This document shows, piece by piece, positions 53,796 through 62,954 of a stretch of DNA of 64,000 nt (position 1 is the stretch's first letter; every line of letters begins with the position of its first letter). The notes under the pieces were generated by a model that was not told the origin of the DNA, searched no databases, and saw only the letters and a program-made list of their open reading frames with translations. This DNA is from Polycyclovorans sp002706265. Its GTDB lineage: Bacteria; Pseudomonadota; Gammaproteobacteria; Nevskiales; Nevskiaceae. Location: positions 1-64,000 of the forward strand of contig CAXBBM010000011.1 of NCBI GenBank assembly GCA_963973915.1, read 5' to 3'. The translations under genes and the position numbers were made by a program.

Positions 53796-54655
53796 GCGCC
53801 GACCGGCCGCACAGCCTGTGGTCGCGGGCCGCCCAGCGTTTCGTGCGCGATCGGGCGGGAATGGTGTCGGCCGTCGTGGTGCTGGGCTATTTTCTGGTGG
53901 CGCTGACCGTCTGGCTGGGGCTGGGCGGACAAGATTGGGGCGTGCTGGGCTCGGACAGCTTTGCCCCGGTCTCGGCCGAGCACTGGTTCGGCACCACCCG
54001 CAATGGTCAGGACATCTTCGCCCGCACCGTCTATTCCACCCGCACGGCCTTCGAGATTGGCCTGGTGGTGGCGGTGTCGTCGGTGGTGCTGGGTGCGGTG
54101 TTCGGCGCGCTGTCGGGCTTCTTTGCCGGGTCGTGGCTGGACGAGGGCATTCTGTGGCTCAAGGGCGTGCTCGACGCCATTCCGTTTTTCCTGTTCGTGG
54201 TGGCCGTGGCCTATTCGCTGCAGGGCCATCCGCTGGCGATGCACGTGGCAATGATCGCCACCTTCTGGACCACCACCGGGCGCTATGTGCGCGGCGAGGT
54301 GATCAAGCTCAAATCCATGGAGTTCGTGGAAGCAGCGCGCGCCGTGGGCGTGCCGCAGGGGGCCATCATCTTCCGCCACATCCTGCCCAACACCAGTCAC
54401 ATTCTGCTGGTGCAGGGCACGCTGGTGTTCGTGACCGCCATCAAGGCCGAGGTGATTCTGTCGTTCCTCGGGCTGGGCGTGCAGGACGGCGTGAGTTGGG
54501 GCCTGATGATTTCGCAGTCCACCAACGAGGTCACGGCGGGTTTCTTCAACAACTTCATTGCCGCGTCGCTGGCCATGTTCGTGCTGGTGATGGCCTTCAA
54601 TTTCTTCTCCGATGCCCTGCAGGATGCGCTGGACCCGCGCAAGGTGAGCGCGTGA
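53792..54655 (+). CDS. Peptide ABC transporter permease (DppC/OppC type)
   Basis: A 287-residue partner permease. An N-terminal membrane segment (VSAVVVLGYFLVALTVWLGL) is followed by a periplasmic stretch with the family motif HWFGTTRNGQDIFARTVYST. Four to five further membrane segments come next, with the EAA-type loop MEFVEAARAVGVPQGAIIF, and then LSFLGLGVQDGVSWGLMISQ. It overlaps both neighbours (ATGA and GTGA), so the complex subunits are coupled in translation. Confidence 0.94.
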   Translation: MSADRPHSLWSRAAQRFVRDRAGMVSAVVVLGYFLVALTVWLGLGGQDWGVLGSDSFAPVSAEHWFGTTRNGQDIFARTVYSTRTAFEIGLVVAVSSVVLGAVFGALSGFFAGSWLDEGILWLKGVLDAIPFFLFVVAVAYSLQGHPLAMHVAMIATFWTTTGRYVRGEVIKLKSMEFVEAARAVGVPQGAIIFRHILPNTSHILLVQGTLVFVTAIKAEVILSFLGLGVQDGVSWGLMISQSTNEVTAGFFNNFIAASLAMFVLVMAFNFFSDALQDALDPRKVSA

Positions 54656-55635
54656 CCGCGCCGCTGCTGTCCATCGAAGATCTGGACCTGCGCTTCGCCA
54701 GCGACCGCGGCGAACTGCATGCGCTGCACGGCGTCAGTCTGACGGTGGGCGAGGGCGAGATCGTCGGCCTGGTCGGGGAGTCGGGCTGCGGCAAGAGCAT
54801 CACCGCCGCGGCGGTGATGGGCCTGCTGCCGATGCCGCCGGCGCGCATTGCCGGAGGGCGCATCGTCTACAAAGGGCAAGACCTGCTGACGCTGTCGGAC
54901 CGCGCGATGCGCCGCATTCGCGGCCCCGAGATCGCGATGATCTTCCAGGAGCCGATGACCGCGCTCAATCCGGTCTTCACCATCGGCAGCCAGATGAGCG
55001 ATGTGCTGTGCCGGCACCAGAGGCTCAGTCGTCGCGCCGCACGGCTCAAGGCCATTGACTGGCTCAACCGCGTGGGCATCGCCGACGCCGGGGCGCGGAT
55101 CGATGCCTTTCCGCATCAGCTTTCCGGCGGCATGCGTCAGCGGGTCATGATTGCCATGGCGCTGTCGTGCCGGCCCCGGCTGTTGATTGCCGATGAGCCC
55201 ACCACCGCCCTGGATGTAACCATTCAGGCGCAGGTGCTGGAACTGATGCGCACGCTGGTGCGCGAAGAAGGTGTGGCGATGCTGCTGATCACCCACGACC
55301 TGGGCGTGGTGGCTGAAACCTGCGACCGCGTGCACGTCATGTACTGCGGGCGGGTCGTGGAGCAGGCCACCACGCGGGCGCTGTTTGCCGCGCCGCGGCA
55401 TCCTTACACCCGCGGTCTGCTCGAATGCCTGCCCCGTATTGACGGCGCGGCCATTGGCGGTCGCCTGCCGACCATTCCCGGCACGGTGCCGGAGCTGTCG
55501 AAGCTGCCCCCCGGCTGTGCCTTTGCGCCGCGGTGCCCGCAGGTGCAGGCCGATTGCGAGCAGGCGCCACCGCCGGTTCGGGCGTTGCAGGCCGATCACC
55601 TGGCCGCCTGTCTGCACCCGGTGTCGGCGTCATGA
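54652..55635 (+). CDS. Peptide ABC transporter ATPase (DppD/OppD type)
   Basis: The GTG at 54652 overlaps the preceding stop (GTGA) and gives 327 residues; the frame is open far upstream, but that part is shadow of the permease gene. Walker A is GESGCGKS, the signature LSGGMRQRVMIAMAL and Walker B LLIADEPTTALD are complete, followed by the H-loop ITHDLG. The C-terminal oligopeptide-transporter domain has the cysteine motif CAFAPRCPQVQADC. It overlaps the next ATPase by four bases. Confidence 0.95.
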   Translation: MTAPLLSIEDLDLRFASDRGELHALHGVSLTVGEGEIVGLVGESGCGKSITAAAVMGLLPMPPARIAGGRIVYKGQDLLTLSDRAMRRIRGPEIAMIFQEPMTALNPVFTIGSQMSDVLCRHQRLSRRAARLKAIDWLNRVGIADAGARIDAFPHQLSGGMRQRVMIAMALSCRPRLLIADEPTTALDVTIQAQVLELMRTLVREEGVAMLLITHDLGVVAETCDRVHVMYCGRVVEQATTRALFAAPRHPYTRGLLECLPRIDGAAIGGRLPTIPGTVPELSKLPPGCAFAPRCPQVQADCEQAPPPVRALQADHLAACLHPVSAS

Positions 55636-56585
55636 GCCTGCTGCGCGTTCGCGGTCTCAAGAAATACTTTGGCGGCAGCGGCTGGCCGCGCCGCAAGCCG
55701 CCGCTGAAGGCCGTCGATGGCGTGGACCTGGATCTGGCGGCAGGGCACACCCTGGCCCTGGTGGGCGAATCGGGCTGCGGCAAGTCCACGCTCGCACGCG
55801 CCATCTTGCGCCTGCACGAGCCCACCGGAGGCGAGGTGTGGCTGGACGGCACGCCCGTGACCGGCATCGGCCGGGCGGCGCTGCGCGCGCGGCGGCGCGA
55901 GATGCAGATCATCTTTCAGGACCCGTACGCCTCACTCAATCCGCGGCGCAGCGTGGGCCAAACCCTGGATGAGCCGCTGAGCGTGCACCGCTGGGGCAAT
56001 CGCGCCACGCGGCAGGCCCGGGTGAACGAGCTGCTGGAGGTGGTGGGCCTGCGCCCGGCGATGGCCAATCGCTATCCGCACGAGTTCTCCGGCGGGCAAC
56101 GGCAGCGCATCGGCATTGCGCGTGCGCTGGCGCTTTCGCCCAAGCTGATCGTCGCCGACGAGGCCGTCTCGGCACTCGATGTGTCGGTGCAGGCGCAGAT
56201 CCTGAATCTGCTCAACGACATCCGCGAACGCTTCGGCGTGGGCTATCTGTTCATTTCGCACGATCTGGCGGTGGTGCGGCACCTCGCCGATCGGGTGGCG
56301 GTGATGTATCTGGGCCGTATCGTCGAAGAAGCCGACACCGCCGATCTGTTCCGCCAGCCGCGGCACCCCTACACCGAAGCCCTGCTCTCGGCGGTGCCGG
56401 TGCCCGATCCGACCCGTCATGCCGGACGCATCGTGCTGCCGGGCGATCTGCCGTCCCCGAGTGCGCCCCCTTCGGGCTGCCCGTTTCATCCCCGCTGCCC
56501 CAAGGCGGTGGCGCGATGTTCCACCGAGGTGCCGGCGTTGCGCACCATGGACGACGGTGCCCGGGTGGCCTGTCATTTGGTGTAG
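55632..56585 (+). CDS. Peptide ABC transporter ATPase (DppF/OppF type)
   Basis: A 317-residue second ATPase. Walker A is GESGCGKST, the Q-loop is FQDPYASLNPRR, the signature is FSGGQRQRIGIARAL, and Walker B is LIVADEAVSALD with ISHDLAVV. The C-terminal domain has CPFHPRCPKAVARC. It completes the transporter operon. About 95 bases separate it from the acyl-CoA synthetase gene, which may have its own promoter. Confidence 0.95.
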   Translation: MSLLRVRGLKKYFGGSGWPRRKPPLKAVDGVDLDLAAGHTLALVGESGCGKSTLARAILRLHEPTGGEVWLDGTPVTGIGRAALRARRREMQIIFQDPYASLNPRRSVGQTLDEPLSVHRWGNRATRQARVNELLEVVGLRPAMANRYPHEFSGGQRQRIGIARALALSPKLIVADEAVSALDVSVQAQILNLLNDIRERFGVGYLFISHDLAVVRHLADRVAVMYLGRIVEEADTADLFRQPRHPYTEALLSAVPVPDPTRHAGRIVLPGDLPSPSAPPSGCPFHPRCPKAVARCSTEVPALRTMDDGARVACHLV

Positions 56586-56682
56586 CACCCTGCGCCATCC
56601 CTTCGTGGCTTGAGCGGGGTGGGGCGATCGGCGACCATTCGGGGCCAACCGTTCAATCAGCTCAATGTCAGGAGACGCATAA

Positions 56683-58326
56683 ATGCTGGGTCAGATGATG
56701 GATGTACCGCTGTCGATTTCGAACCTGCTGGTGCACGCCGACCGCTTTCATGGTGACACCGAGATCGTCTCGCGGCGGGTGGAGGGCGACATTCACCGCT
56801 ACACCTATCGCGACGCGCACCGGCGCAGCCGTCAGGCGGCCAGCGCGCTGCAAGGCTTGGGCATTGCCCCCGGTGGCCGCGTGGCCACGCTGGCGTGGAA
56901 CGGGTATCGCCACTTCGAGCTGTACTACGGCATCTCGGGTTCGGGGCGGGTGATGCACACCATCAACCCGCGGCTGCACCCCGAGCAGGTGGCGTGGATT
57001 GCCAACGATGCCGAAGACGAGGCGCTGTTCTTCGACCTGAGCTTCGCGCCGCTGATCGACGCCGTGGCGCCGCTCTGCCCCAAGATCAAGCACTGGATCG
57101 CGTTGTGTGACGAAGACAGGCTGCCGGCGCTGAAAACCGTCAAGCCCATCGCCTACGAAACCTGGCTGGCCGGCGGCAGCGCCGACTCTGCCTGGCCGGT
57201 GCTGGACGAGAATGCCGCCGCCTGCCTGTGCTACACCTCGGGCACCACAGGTAACCCCAAGGGCGTGCTCTATTCGCATCGCTCCACGGTGCTGCACGCG
57301 CTGGGCTCGATCATGCCCGACGTGATGGGCCTGAAGGCCACCGATGTGGTGCTGCCGGTGGTGCCCATGTTCCACGTCAATGCCTGGGGCACCGCGTATT
57401 CCTGCCCCATCGTCGGCGCCAAGCTGGTGTTCCCCGGCTCGGGGCTGGATGGCAAGAGCCTGATCGAGTTGTTCGAGGCTGAAAAGGTCACCTTCACCGC
57501 CGGCGTGCCCACCATCTGGCTGGGGCTGCTGCAGGAGCTGCAGAAGACCGGGCAGAAGCTGAGCACCGTGAACCGCATGGTGGTGGGGGGCTCGGCCTGT
57601 CCGCCCGCCTTGATGAAGGCCTTCAAGGACGACTACGGCATCCACATTCACCACGCCTGGGGCATGACCGAGATGTCGCCACTGGGCACCTTCAACGCGC
57701 TCAAGGAAAAGCACCTGTCGCTGAGCGAGGACGACCAGTTCAAGATTCATGTGAAAGCCGGTCGCCCGATGTTCGGCGTCGACATCAAGATCGTCGACGA
57801 CGCCGGCAAGGAACTGCCGTGGGATGGCGTGGCGTTCGGTGACCTGCTGGTGCGCGGGCCGTGGATCGTCAAGCAGTATTACCGCCGCGACGAGTCGCCG
57901 CTGGTGGACGGCTGGTTCCCCACCGGCGACGTGGCCACCATCGACCCGGATGGTTATGTCCAGATCACCGACCGCTCCAAGGACGTGATCAAGTCGGGCG
58001 GCGAATGGATCAGCTCCATCGACCTTGAGAACATCGCCGTCAGCCATCCGGCGGTGGCCGAGGCGGGCGCCATCGGGGTGTTCCACCCGAAATGGGACGA
58101 GCGGCCGATGGTGGTCGTGGTGCTCAAGGAGGGTAGATCGGCCACCGTCGAAGAGATTCTGGCCCATTACGAAGGCAAGATCGCCAAGTGGCAGATTCCC
58201 GACGACGTGCAGTTTGTCGATGAATTGCCGCACACCGCCACCGGCAAGATCAGCAAGCTCAAGCTGCGCGAAGCCTTCAAGGACTACGTGTTGCCCACCG
58301 CTGGCGAGGCGCTCGCGGGCCGCTGA
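56683..58326 (+). CDS. AlkK-like medium/long-chain acyl-CoA synthetase
   Basis: It activates fatty acids to acyl-CoA through an acyl-adenylate. The 547 residues resemble AlkK of alkane-degrading Pseudomonas in length and motifs, starting MLGQMMDVPLSISNLL. The P-loop signature is YTSGTTGNPKGVLYSHRST (about 184-202). MFHVNAWGTAYSCP and WGMTEMSPLGT line the acyl pocket, and GWFPTGDVATIDPDGY plus SGGEWISS form the hinge. The catalytic lysine is in TGKISKLKLRE. AGGAG precedes the start. Medium-chain acyl-CoA could feed beta-oxidation or PHA synthesis; with phaR elsewhere in the window a PHA link is possible but inferred. Confidence 0.9.
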   Translation: MLGQMMDVPLSISNLLVHADRFHGDTEIVSRRVEGDIHRYTYRDAHRRSRQAASALQGLGIAPGGRVATLAWNGYRHFELYYGISGSGRVMHTINPRLHPEQVAWIANDAEDEALFFDLSFAPLIDAVAPLCPKIKHWIALCDEDRLPALKTVKPIAYETWLAGGSADSAWPVLDENAAACLCYTSGTTGNPKGVLYSHRSTVLHALGSIMPDVMGLKATDVVLPVVPMFHVNAWGTAYSCPIVGAKLVFPGSGLDGKSLIELFEAEKVTFTAGVPTIWLGLLQELQKTGQKLSTVNRMVVGGSACPPALMKAFKDDYGIHIHHAWGMTEMSPLGTFNALKEKHLSLSEDDQFKIHVKAGRPMFGVDIKIVDDAGKELPWDGVAFGDLLVRGPWIVKQYYRRDESPLVDGWFPTGDVATIDPDGYVQITDRSKDVIKSGGEWISSIDLENIAVSHPAVAEAGAIGVFHPKWDERPMVVVVLKEGRSATVEEILAHYEGKIAKWQIPDDVQFVDELPHTATGKISKLKLREAFKDYVLPTAGEALAGR

Positions 58327-58423
58327 ACCCCGGTTGCACGCGGGTCGGCGCGGCGCCCCCGGATGGGGCGTCGTGCCGACCCGCCGCCTGCCGGCCCGGC
58401 CTCGGAGGTGCTGACGGGCGTGG

Positions 58424-58429
58424 TAAAAT
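58424..58429 (+). promoter_or_regulatory. Possible extended -10 element of pyrG
   Basis: TGGTAAAAT gives a TGn-extended -10 (TAAAAT), 26 bases before the pyrG ATG. No good -35 is visible, which extended -10 promoters tolerate. Weak evidence. Confidence 0.3.
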
Positions 58430-58455
58430 CGCGAAACCCTGACGCACGATCTCCC

Positions 58456-60129
58456 ATGCCCGACGCGCCGCATCTCACCCGCTTTATTTTCGTGACCGGG
58501 GGGGTGGTGTCCTCGCTCGGCAAGGGCATTGCCGCGGCCAGCCTGGCCGCCATTCTGGAATCGCGCGGCCTGCGCGTGCACATGATGAAGCTCGATCCGT
58601 ACATCAACGTCGATGCGGGCACCATGAGCCCGTTTCAGCATGGCGAGGTGTACGTCACCGAAGACGGCGCCGAGACCGACCTCGACCTGGGGCATTACGA
58701 GCGTTATCTGCGCGGCAAGACCAGCCGCCTGTCCAACGTCACCACCGGGCAGATTTACCGCAACGTGCTCGACAAGGAGCGCCGTGGCGATTATCTCGGC
58801 CGCACGGTGCAGGTCATTCCCCACATCACCGACGAAATCATTCAGGCGATTCGGCTCTGCGCCGAGGGCGCCGACATCTGCCTGGTGGAGATCGGCGGCA
58901 CCGTCGGCGATATCGAGTCACTGCCGTTTCTGGAAGCGATTCGCCAGATGGGCGTCGAACTGGGCCGCGCCAACGCGCTGTACATGCACCTGACGCTGGT
59001 GCCGTTCGTGAAGGCCTCCGGCGAGCTGAAGACCAAGCCGACCCAGCACTCGGTGAAGGAGCTGCGCTCCATCGGCATTCAGCCCGACGTGCTGATCTGC
59101 CGCTCGGAGCGCAACCTGCCGGATGAAGAGCGCCGCAAGATCGGCCTGTTCACCAACGTCATCCAGCGCGCGGTCATCTCCGCGATCGACCTGGATGACA
59201 TCTACAAGATTCCCGACTGGCTGCACCAGCAGGGCCTCGATGACCTGGTCATTGACCACTTCGGCATCGATTGCCGGCGTGCCGACCTCAGTGGCTGGCA
59301 GCGCGTGGTGGATGCCCGCGCCGAGCAGGACACCGAAATCCAGCTCGCCATGGTCGGTAAATACATCGATTTGGCCGATGCCTACAAAAGCCTCAACGAG
59401 GCCCTGATCCACGCCGGGCTGCACACCCGGACGCGGGTGAAAGTGCGTTACATCGAGTCCGAATCGCTGGAGACCCAGGGCCCGCGCGCCCTGCAGGGCA
59501 TGGACGCCATTCTGGTGCCCGGCGGCTTTGGCGAGCGGGGCGTTGAAGGCAAGATTGCCGCGGCGCGCTACGCCCGCGAAAACCGCATTCCCTACCTGGG
59601 CATCTGCCTGGGCATGCAGGTGGCGGTGATCGAATACGCGCGCAACGTCTGCGGCCTGGAAGGCGCGCACTCGTCCGAGTTCGACCCGGCGACGCCGCAC
59701 CCGGTGATCGGCCTGATCACCGAATGGCGTGACCGCGAGGGCCAGGTCCACCAGCGGACCAAAGCCACCGGCAAGGGCGGCACCATGCGCCTGGGCTCGC
59801 AGAGCTGCCGGCTCAAGGCCGGCTCCAAGAGCCGCGCGCTGTACAACGCCGAGGTGATCGCCGAGCGGCATCGTCATCGCTACGAGTTCAACAACGGCTA
59901 CCGGCAGACGCTGCAGGAAGGCGGCCTTGACCTGGTCGCCGAGTCGGTCGAGAACGAACTGATCGAAATGATCGAGATCCCCGACCACCCCTTTTTCATC
60001 GCCTGCCAGTTCCATCCGGAGTTCACCTCCACACCGCGCGATGGTCATCCCCTGTTCGACGGCTTCGTCCGCGCCGCGCGCGAACATCACCTGGCGCAGC
60101 AGCGCCCCAGCGAGGTCTCCACCCCATGA
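58456..60129 (+). CDS. pyrG: CTP synthase
   Basis: PyrG aminates UTP to CTP using glutamine. The ATG at 58456 gives 557 residues, slightly longer than E. coli (545). The synthetase domain starts RFIFVTGGVVSSLGKGIAAA and has LDPYINVDAGTMSPFQHGEV. The class I glutaminase domain has its nucleophile at C384 in GICLGMQVAVIEYAR, with the catalytic histidine and glutamate in FHPEFTS. The stop overlaps the kdsA start by four bases. Confidence 0.98.
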   Translation: MPDAPHLTRFIFVTGGVVSSLGKGIAAASLAAILESRGLRVHMMKLDPYINVDAGTMSPFQHGEVYVTEDGAETDLDLGHYERYLRGKTSRLSNVTTGQIYRNVLDKERRGDYLGRTVQVIPHITDEIIQAIRLCAEGADICLVEIGGTVGDIESLPFLEAIRQMGVELGRANALYMHLTLVPFVKASGELKTKPTQHSVKELRSIGIQPDVLICRSERNLPDEERRKIGLFTNVIQRAVISAIDLDDIYKIPDWLHQQGLDDLVIDHFGIDCRRADLSGWQRVVDARAEQDTEIQLAMVGKYIDLADAYKSLNEALIHAGLHTRTRVKVRYIESESLETQGPRALQGMDAILVPGGFGERGVEGKIAAARYARENRIPYLGICLGMQVAVIEYARNVCGLEGAHSSEFDPATPHPVIGLITEWRDREGQVHQRTKATGKGGTMRLGSQSCRLKAGSKSRALYNAEVIAERHRHRYEFNNGYRQTLQEGGLDLVAESVENELIEMIEIPDHPFFIACQFHPEFTSTPRDGHPLFDGFVRAAREHHLAQQRPSEVSTP

Positions 60130-60971
60130 AGTTTCTCGGACGCCCGGCCGGGCTGGACGCGCCGCTGTTCCTGATTGCCGGGCCCGACACGCTGGAGTCG
60201 CTTGACCTTGCGCTGGAAGTGGCCGGCCACATCAAGCCCATTGCCGAGCGTCTGGGCATCACCTACATCTTCAAGGGCAGCTTCGACAAGGCCAATCGCA
60301 GCTCCCACACCAGCTATCGCGGGCCGGGTCTTGAGGATGGCCTGAAGATCATGCAGGCCGTGAAGGACCAGATTGGCGTGCCGGTGCTCACCGACGTGCA
60401 CGAAGACACGCCGGTTGCGCCGGTGGCCGACATCATCGACGTCATCCAGACCCCGGCATTCCTCTGCCGTCAGACCAACTTCATGCAGAAATGGGCGGCC
60501 TGCGGGCGACCCATCAACGTCAAGAAGGGCCAGTTCATGAGCCCCTGGGAAATGGGCAACGTCATCGCCAAGATGCGCGCCGTGGCGCCCGACGGCCAGT
60601 TCTTGCTCTGCGAGCGCGGCTTCACCTTTGGCTACAACAATCTGGTGGCCGACATGCGCGGCCTGGCGCTGATGCGCGCGTACGCGCCGGTGGTGTTCGA
60701 CGCCACCCACACCGTGCAGCTTCCGGGCGGGCAGGGCACGGCCAGCGGCGGCATGCGGGCGATGATTCCGGTGCTGGCGCGTGCCGCAGTGGGGGCGGGC
60801 ATCAGCGGCATCTTCATGGAAACTCACCCGACGCCCGACAGCGCCCTGTGTGACGGGCCCAATTCGCTGCCGCTGTCCGAGATCGAGGGCCTGCTGGAAA
60901 CGCTGGTGGCACTCGATCGCGTGGTCAAGCAGCACGGCTTTCTCGAGGCCCGCCTGGGTGCGGGGGCCTGA
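60126..60971 (+). CDS. kdsA: 3-deoxy-D-manno-octulosonate 8-phosphate synthase
   Basis: KdsA condenses phosphoenolpyruvate with arabinose 5-phosphate for the Kdo part of lipopolysaccharide. The 281 residues contain FKGSFDKANRSSHTSYRGPG, VLTDVHEDTPVAPVAD, INVKKGQFMSPWEMGNVI, FDATHTVQLPGGQGTASGG and METHPTPDSALCDGPNSLPL, closest by eye to Xanthomonas enzymes. Residue 21 in LIAGPDTLES is aspartate. That position is cysteine in metal-dependent KdsA (AGPC) and asparagine in metal-independent forms (GGMN). This is unusual and may alter metal use. The gene is coupled to pyrG. Confidence 0.96.
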   Translation: MKFLGRPAGLDAPLFLIAGPDTLESLDLALEVAGHIKPIAERLGITYIFKGSFDKANRSSHTSYRGPGLEDGLKIMQAVKDQIGVPVLTDVHEDTPVAPVADIIDVIQTPAFLCRQTNFMQKWAACGRPINVKKGQFMSPWEMGNVIAKMRAVAPDGQFLLCERGFTFGYNNLVADMRGLALMRAYAPVVFDATHTVQLPGGQGTASGGMRAMIPVLARAAVGAGISGIFMETHPTPDSALCDGPNSLPLSEIEGLLETLVALDRVVKQHGFLEARLGAGA

Positions 60972-61003
60972 CACGTGTTTGATTGATCTTTCAGGGCGCC
61001 CTC

Positions 61004-62728
61004 ATGGCCTACGAGTACAACCCAGAATCCAGCCGCTTCAATCTGCCCAATCCCCACCGGGTCGAGAATGTGATGCTGGCGGCGACGGCGGCCGTCATGC
61101 TCGGTCTTGGCGTTTACGGGCTCTTCATGGTGCGCGACGCACTGCGGGCCGAAGACCTTTCGGGCGTGGTGCCGGGACTGCTGGTGTCGTTCTTTCTGCT
61201 CTGGTACGGGGCGTGGGCAGCGCTCAAGGTGGGGCGACAGCTGACCTTTTACTTCGGGCGTAACCAGCCCGACGGCCTGCGTCCCGATCAAGACCTGAAA
61301 GAGACCATCCGGCAAAACGCCATCCTGTTTCCGGTGCCGGTGCTGGCAACCGACCAGCTGCTGTACCGCCTGGTGCCCAAGCTGGTGTTCTCGCCGCAAA
61401 AGGTGCAACTGCGCGCCCGGCAGCAGTTTGCGCACACCCTGGTGGTGCTGGTGTTGGGGCTGTGCTATCTGCTGGCCACCATTGGCGGCGTCGTCGGGGC
61501 GATTACCGATTGGGTCAATTGGATCGCGTTTGGCCTGCTGGTGATGGTGATCGTGCTGCCGCTCACCGAGCGGGGCCGCCAGATCACCTATGGCCCCAAG
61601 CATTTCATCGTGCTGCTTGCGGTCTCGATTCTGGGGCCGACCATCGCGACGGTGGGTGACTTTCAGGTGCCCGATTTTCCGCTGGATGCCAGCATCGCGG
61701 GGGTCAACGTGTTCATTCTGATGGCCGGCCTTGCCATCAATGGCCTGTTCATCGCCGCGCTGCTCAACCTCACCCTGCAGCCGGAGAAGATCAGCAGCAT
61801 CAATTCGATGCAGCGGCTTTCGATGAATGCGCATCCGCGGCAGCTGGTCGTCGAGTTCGACCGATTGATGCAGGATGCCTGGACCGAGCGGATCCCCAAC
61901 CGCATCTTCGAACGGGTCGAGCCCACCATTGCCGGTGACCAGGGGCGTTTCAGGGCCAGCATCCTCGAGGAGTCGCAGCCGGTCCCCCGCGACTCCGGCG
62001 CGCTGTCATTCGCTGACGCCTTGAGCCTCAGGGAGTACCGCTTTCTCACCATCATCGATCTGGCGGCGATGATCATGGGGGCCAGCGGCGCGGTATGGCT
62101 CATCACCCTGCTGGGAGGCGGCATCTCACCGCAGCAGATCACCAGTGCGCTGATCCCCGGCCTGATGGTGGTGTTGAGCGTCTACGGCTTCCTCGCGGCC
62201 AACCCATTGTGGCGGCGATTCGAGTTCACCTCGCGCGCCTACTGGCTGGAGATCGACGGCAACTTCCAGGCCTCCAACATTGATTACGGCCGCGCCCTGG
62301 ATGACGCGGTCCGCACCCAGAAACGCGTGATCAACATTGAAGACATGACCATGCGCGTGTGGGTGGTCGACCTCTACTCCGTGTGCTTTGACATCAACGA
62401 ACCGCGAGATCTGATCTCGATGGCGGCCAACGGCGAAGACGCCGAGCTGATCGGTCGTCGGCTGTCCGACTTCGCGAACGAGCAGCGGGTGTTCGTTGCG
62501 CCCACCAGTACCCGCGACCGGCAGTCGTTGGAAACCATGGCCTCAATGAATGCGGCAACCGCCGACGCCCGAACCGCGCTGGAGCGCGAGCGCGAAAAGC
62601 GCGCCGTGGCGGCCGGTGTTGCCTCTGTGCAGGGCCCGGCCGACACCGCAGCATCGCAGCGAACAGGGCACGACCACGCAGGTCCGCACAACGGGAACGA
62701 CGTAGTGCCGGGCGGCGATGCAACCTGA
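61004..62728 (+). CDS. Unrecognised 8-TM membrane protein between kdsA and eno
   Basis: I do not recognise this 574-residue protein. Eight hydrophobic segments are likely at about 22-43, 52-74, 142-168, 170-187, 199-217, 231-257, 346-371 and 378-398. Two soluble stretches stand out: 259-345 between segments 6 and 7 (SMNAHPRQLVVEFDRLMQDA, then ERIPNRIFERVEPTIAGDQG) and a long C-terminal domain from about 400 (YWLEIDGNFQASNIDYGRAL, VVDLYSVCFDINEPRDLISM). The tail past about 505 is Ala/Glu/Arg-rich, then Gly/His/Asp-rich and probably disordered. The ATG at 61004 is 32 bases after kdsA. It may be a sensor or transport accessory, but nothing assigns a role. Confidence 0.75.
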   Translation: MAYEYNPESSRFNLPNPHRVENVMLAATAAVMLGLGVYGLFMVRDALRAEDLSGVVPGLLVSFFLLWYGAWAALKVGRQLTFYFGRNQPDGLRPDQDLKETIRQNAILFPVPVLATDQLLYRLVPKLVFSPQKVQLRARQQFAHTLVVLVLGLCYLLATIGGVVGAITDWVNWIAFGLLVMVIVLPLTERGRQITYGPKHFIVLLAVSILGPTIATVGDFQVPDFPLDASIAGVNVFILMAGLAINGLFIAALLNLTLQPEKISSINSMQRLSMNAHPRQLVVEFDRLMQDAWTERIPNRIFERVEPTIAGDQGRFRASILEESQPVPRDSGALSFADALSLREYRFLTIIDLAAMIMGASGAVWLITLLGGGISPQQITSALIPGLMVVLSVYGFLAANPLWRRFEFTSRAYWLEIDGNFQASNIDYGRALDDAVRTQKRVINIEDMTMRVWVVDLYSVCFDINEPRDLISMAANGEDAELIGRRLSDFANEQRVFVAPTSTRDRQSLETMASMNAATADARTALEREREKRAVAAGVASVQGPADTAASQRTGHDHAGPHNGNDVVPGGDAT

Positions 62729-62954
62729 TGCTGCGCTGCAAGGCCGCCCGCACGGCCGCATTTCGGCCTTTGTTGGCACGCCACCCGCCCCCAAAGGAAC
62801 GCGTGCCGTTGCGTGATGGCTATCATGTCGGCGCCCGCGCGCGCTGGAGTTGAGGTTGTTTCGTGTTGCTCCAAGCCGCTTTGCGGCATTGTTTCGTGCG
62901 CCTCTGCGTTGAACGCTGTGCGCTTTTTGTCTGCTGACCCACACAAGAGAACCC

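Noticed and set aside
56668..58824. 718-codon minus-strand frame opposite the acyl-CoA synthetase and pyrG
   Set aside because: It spans two clear genes on the other strand and shows no domain; it is a shadow of their codon bias.
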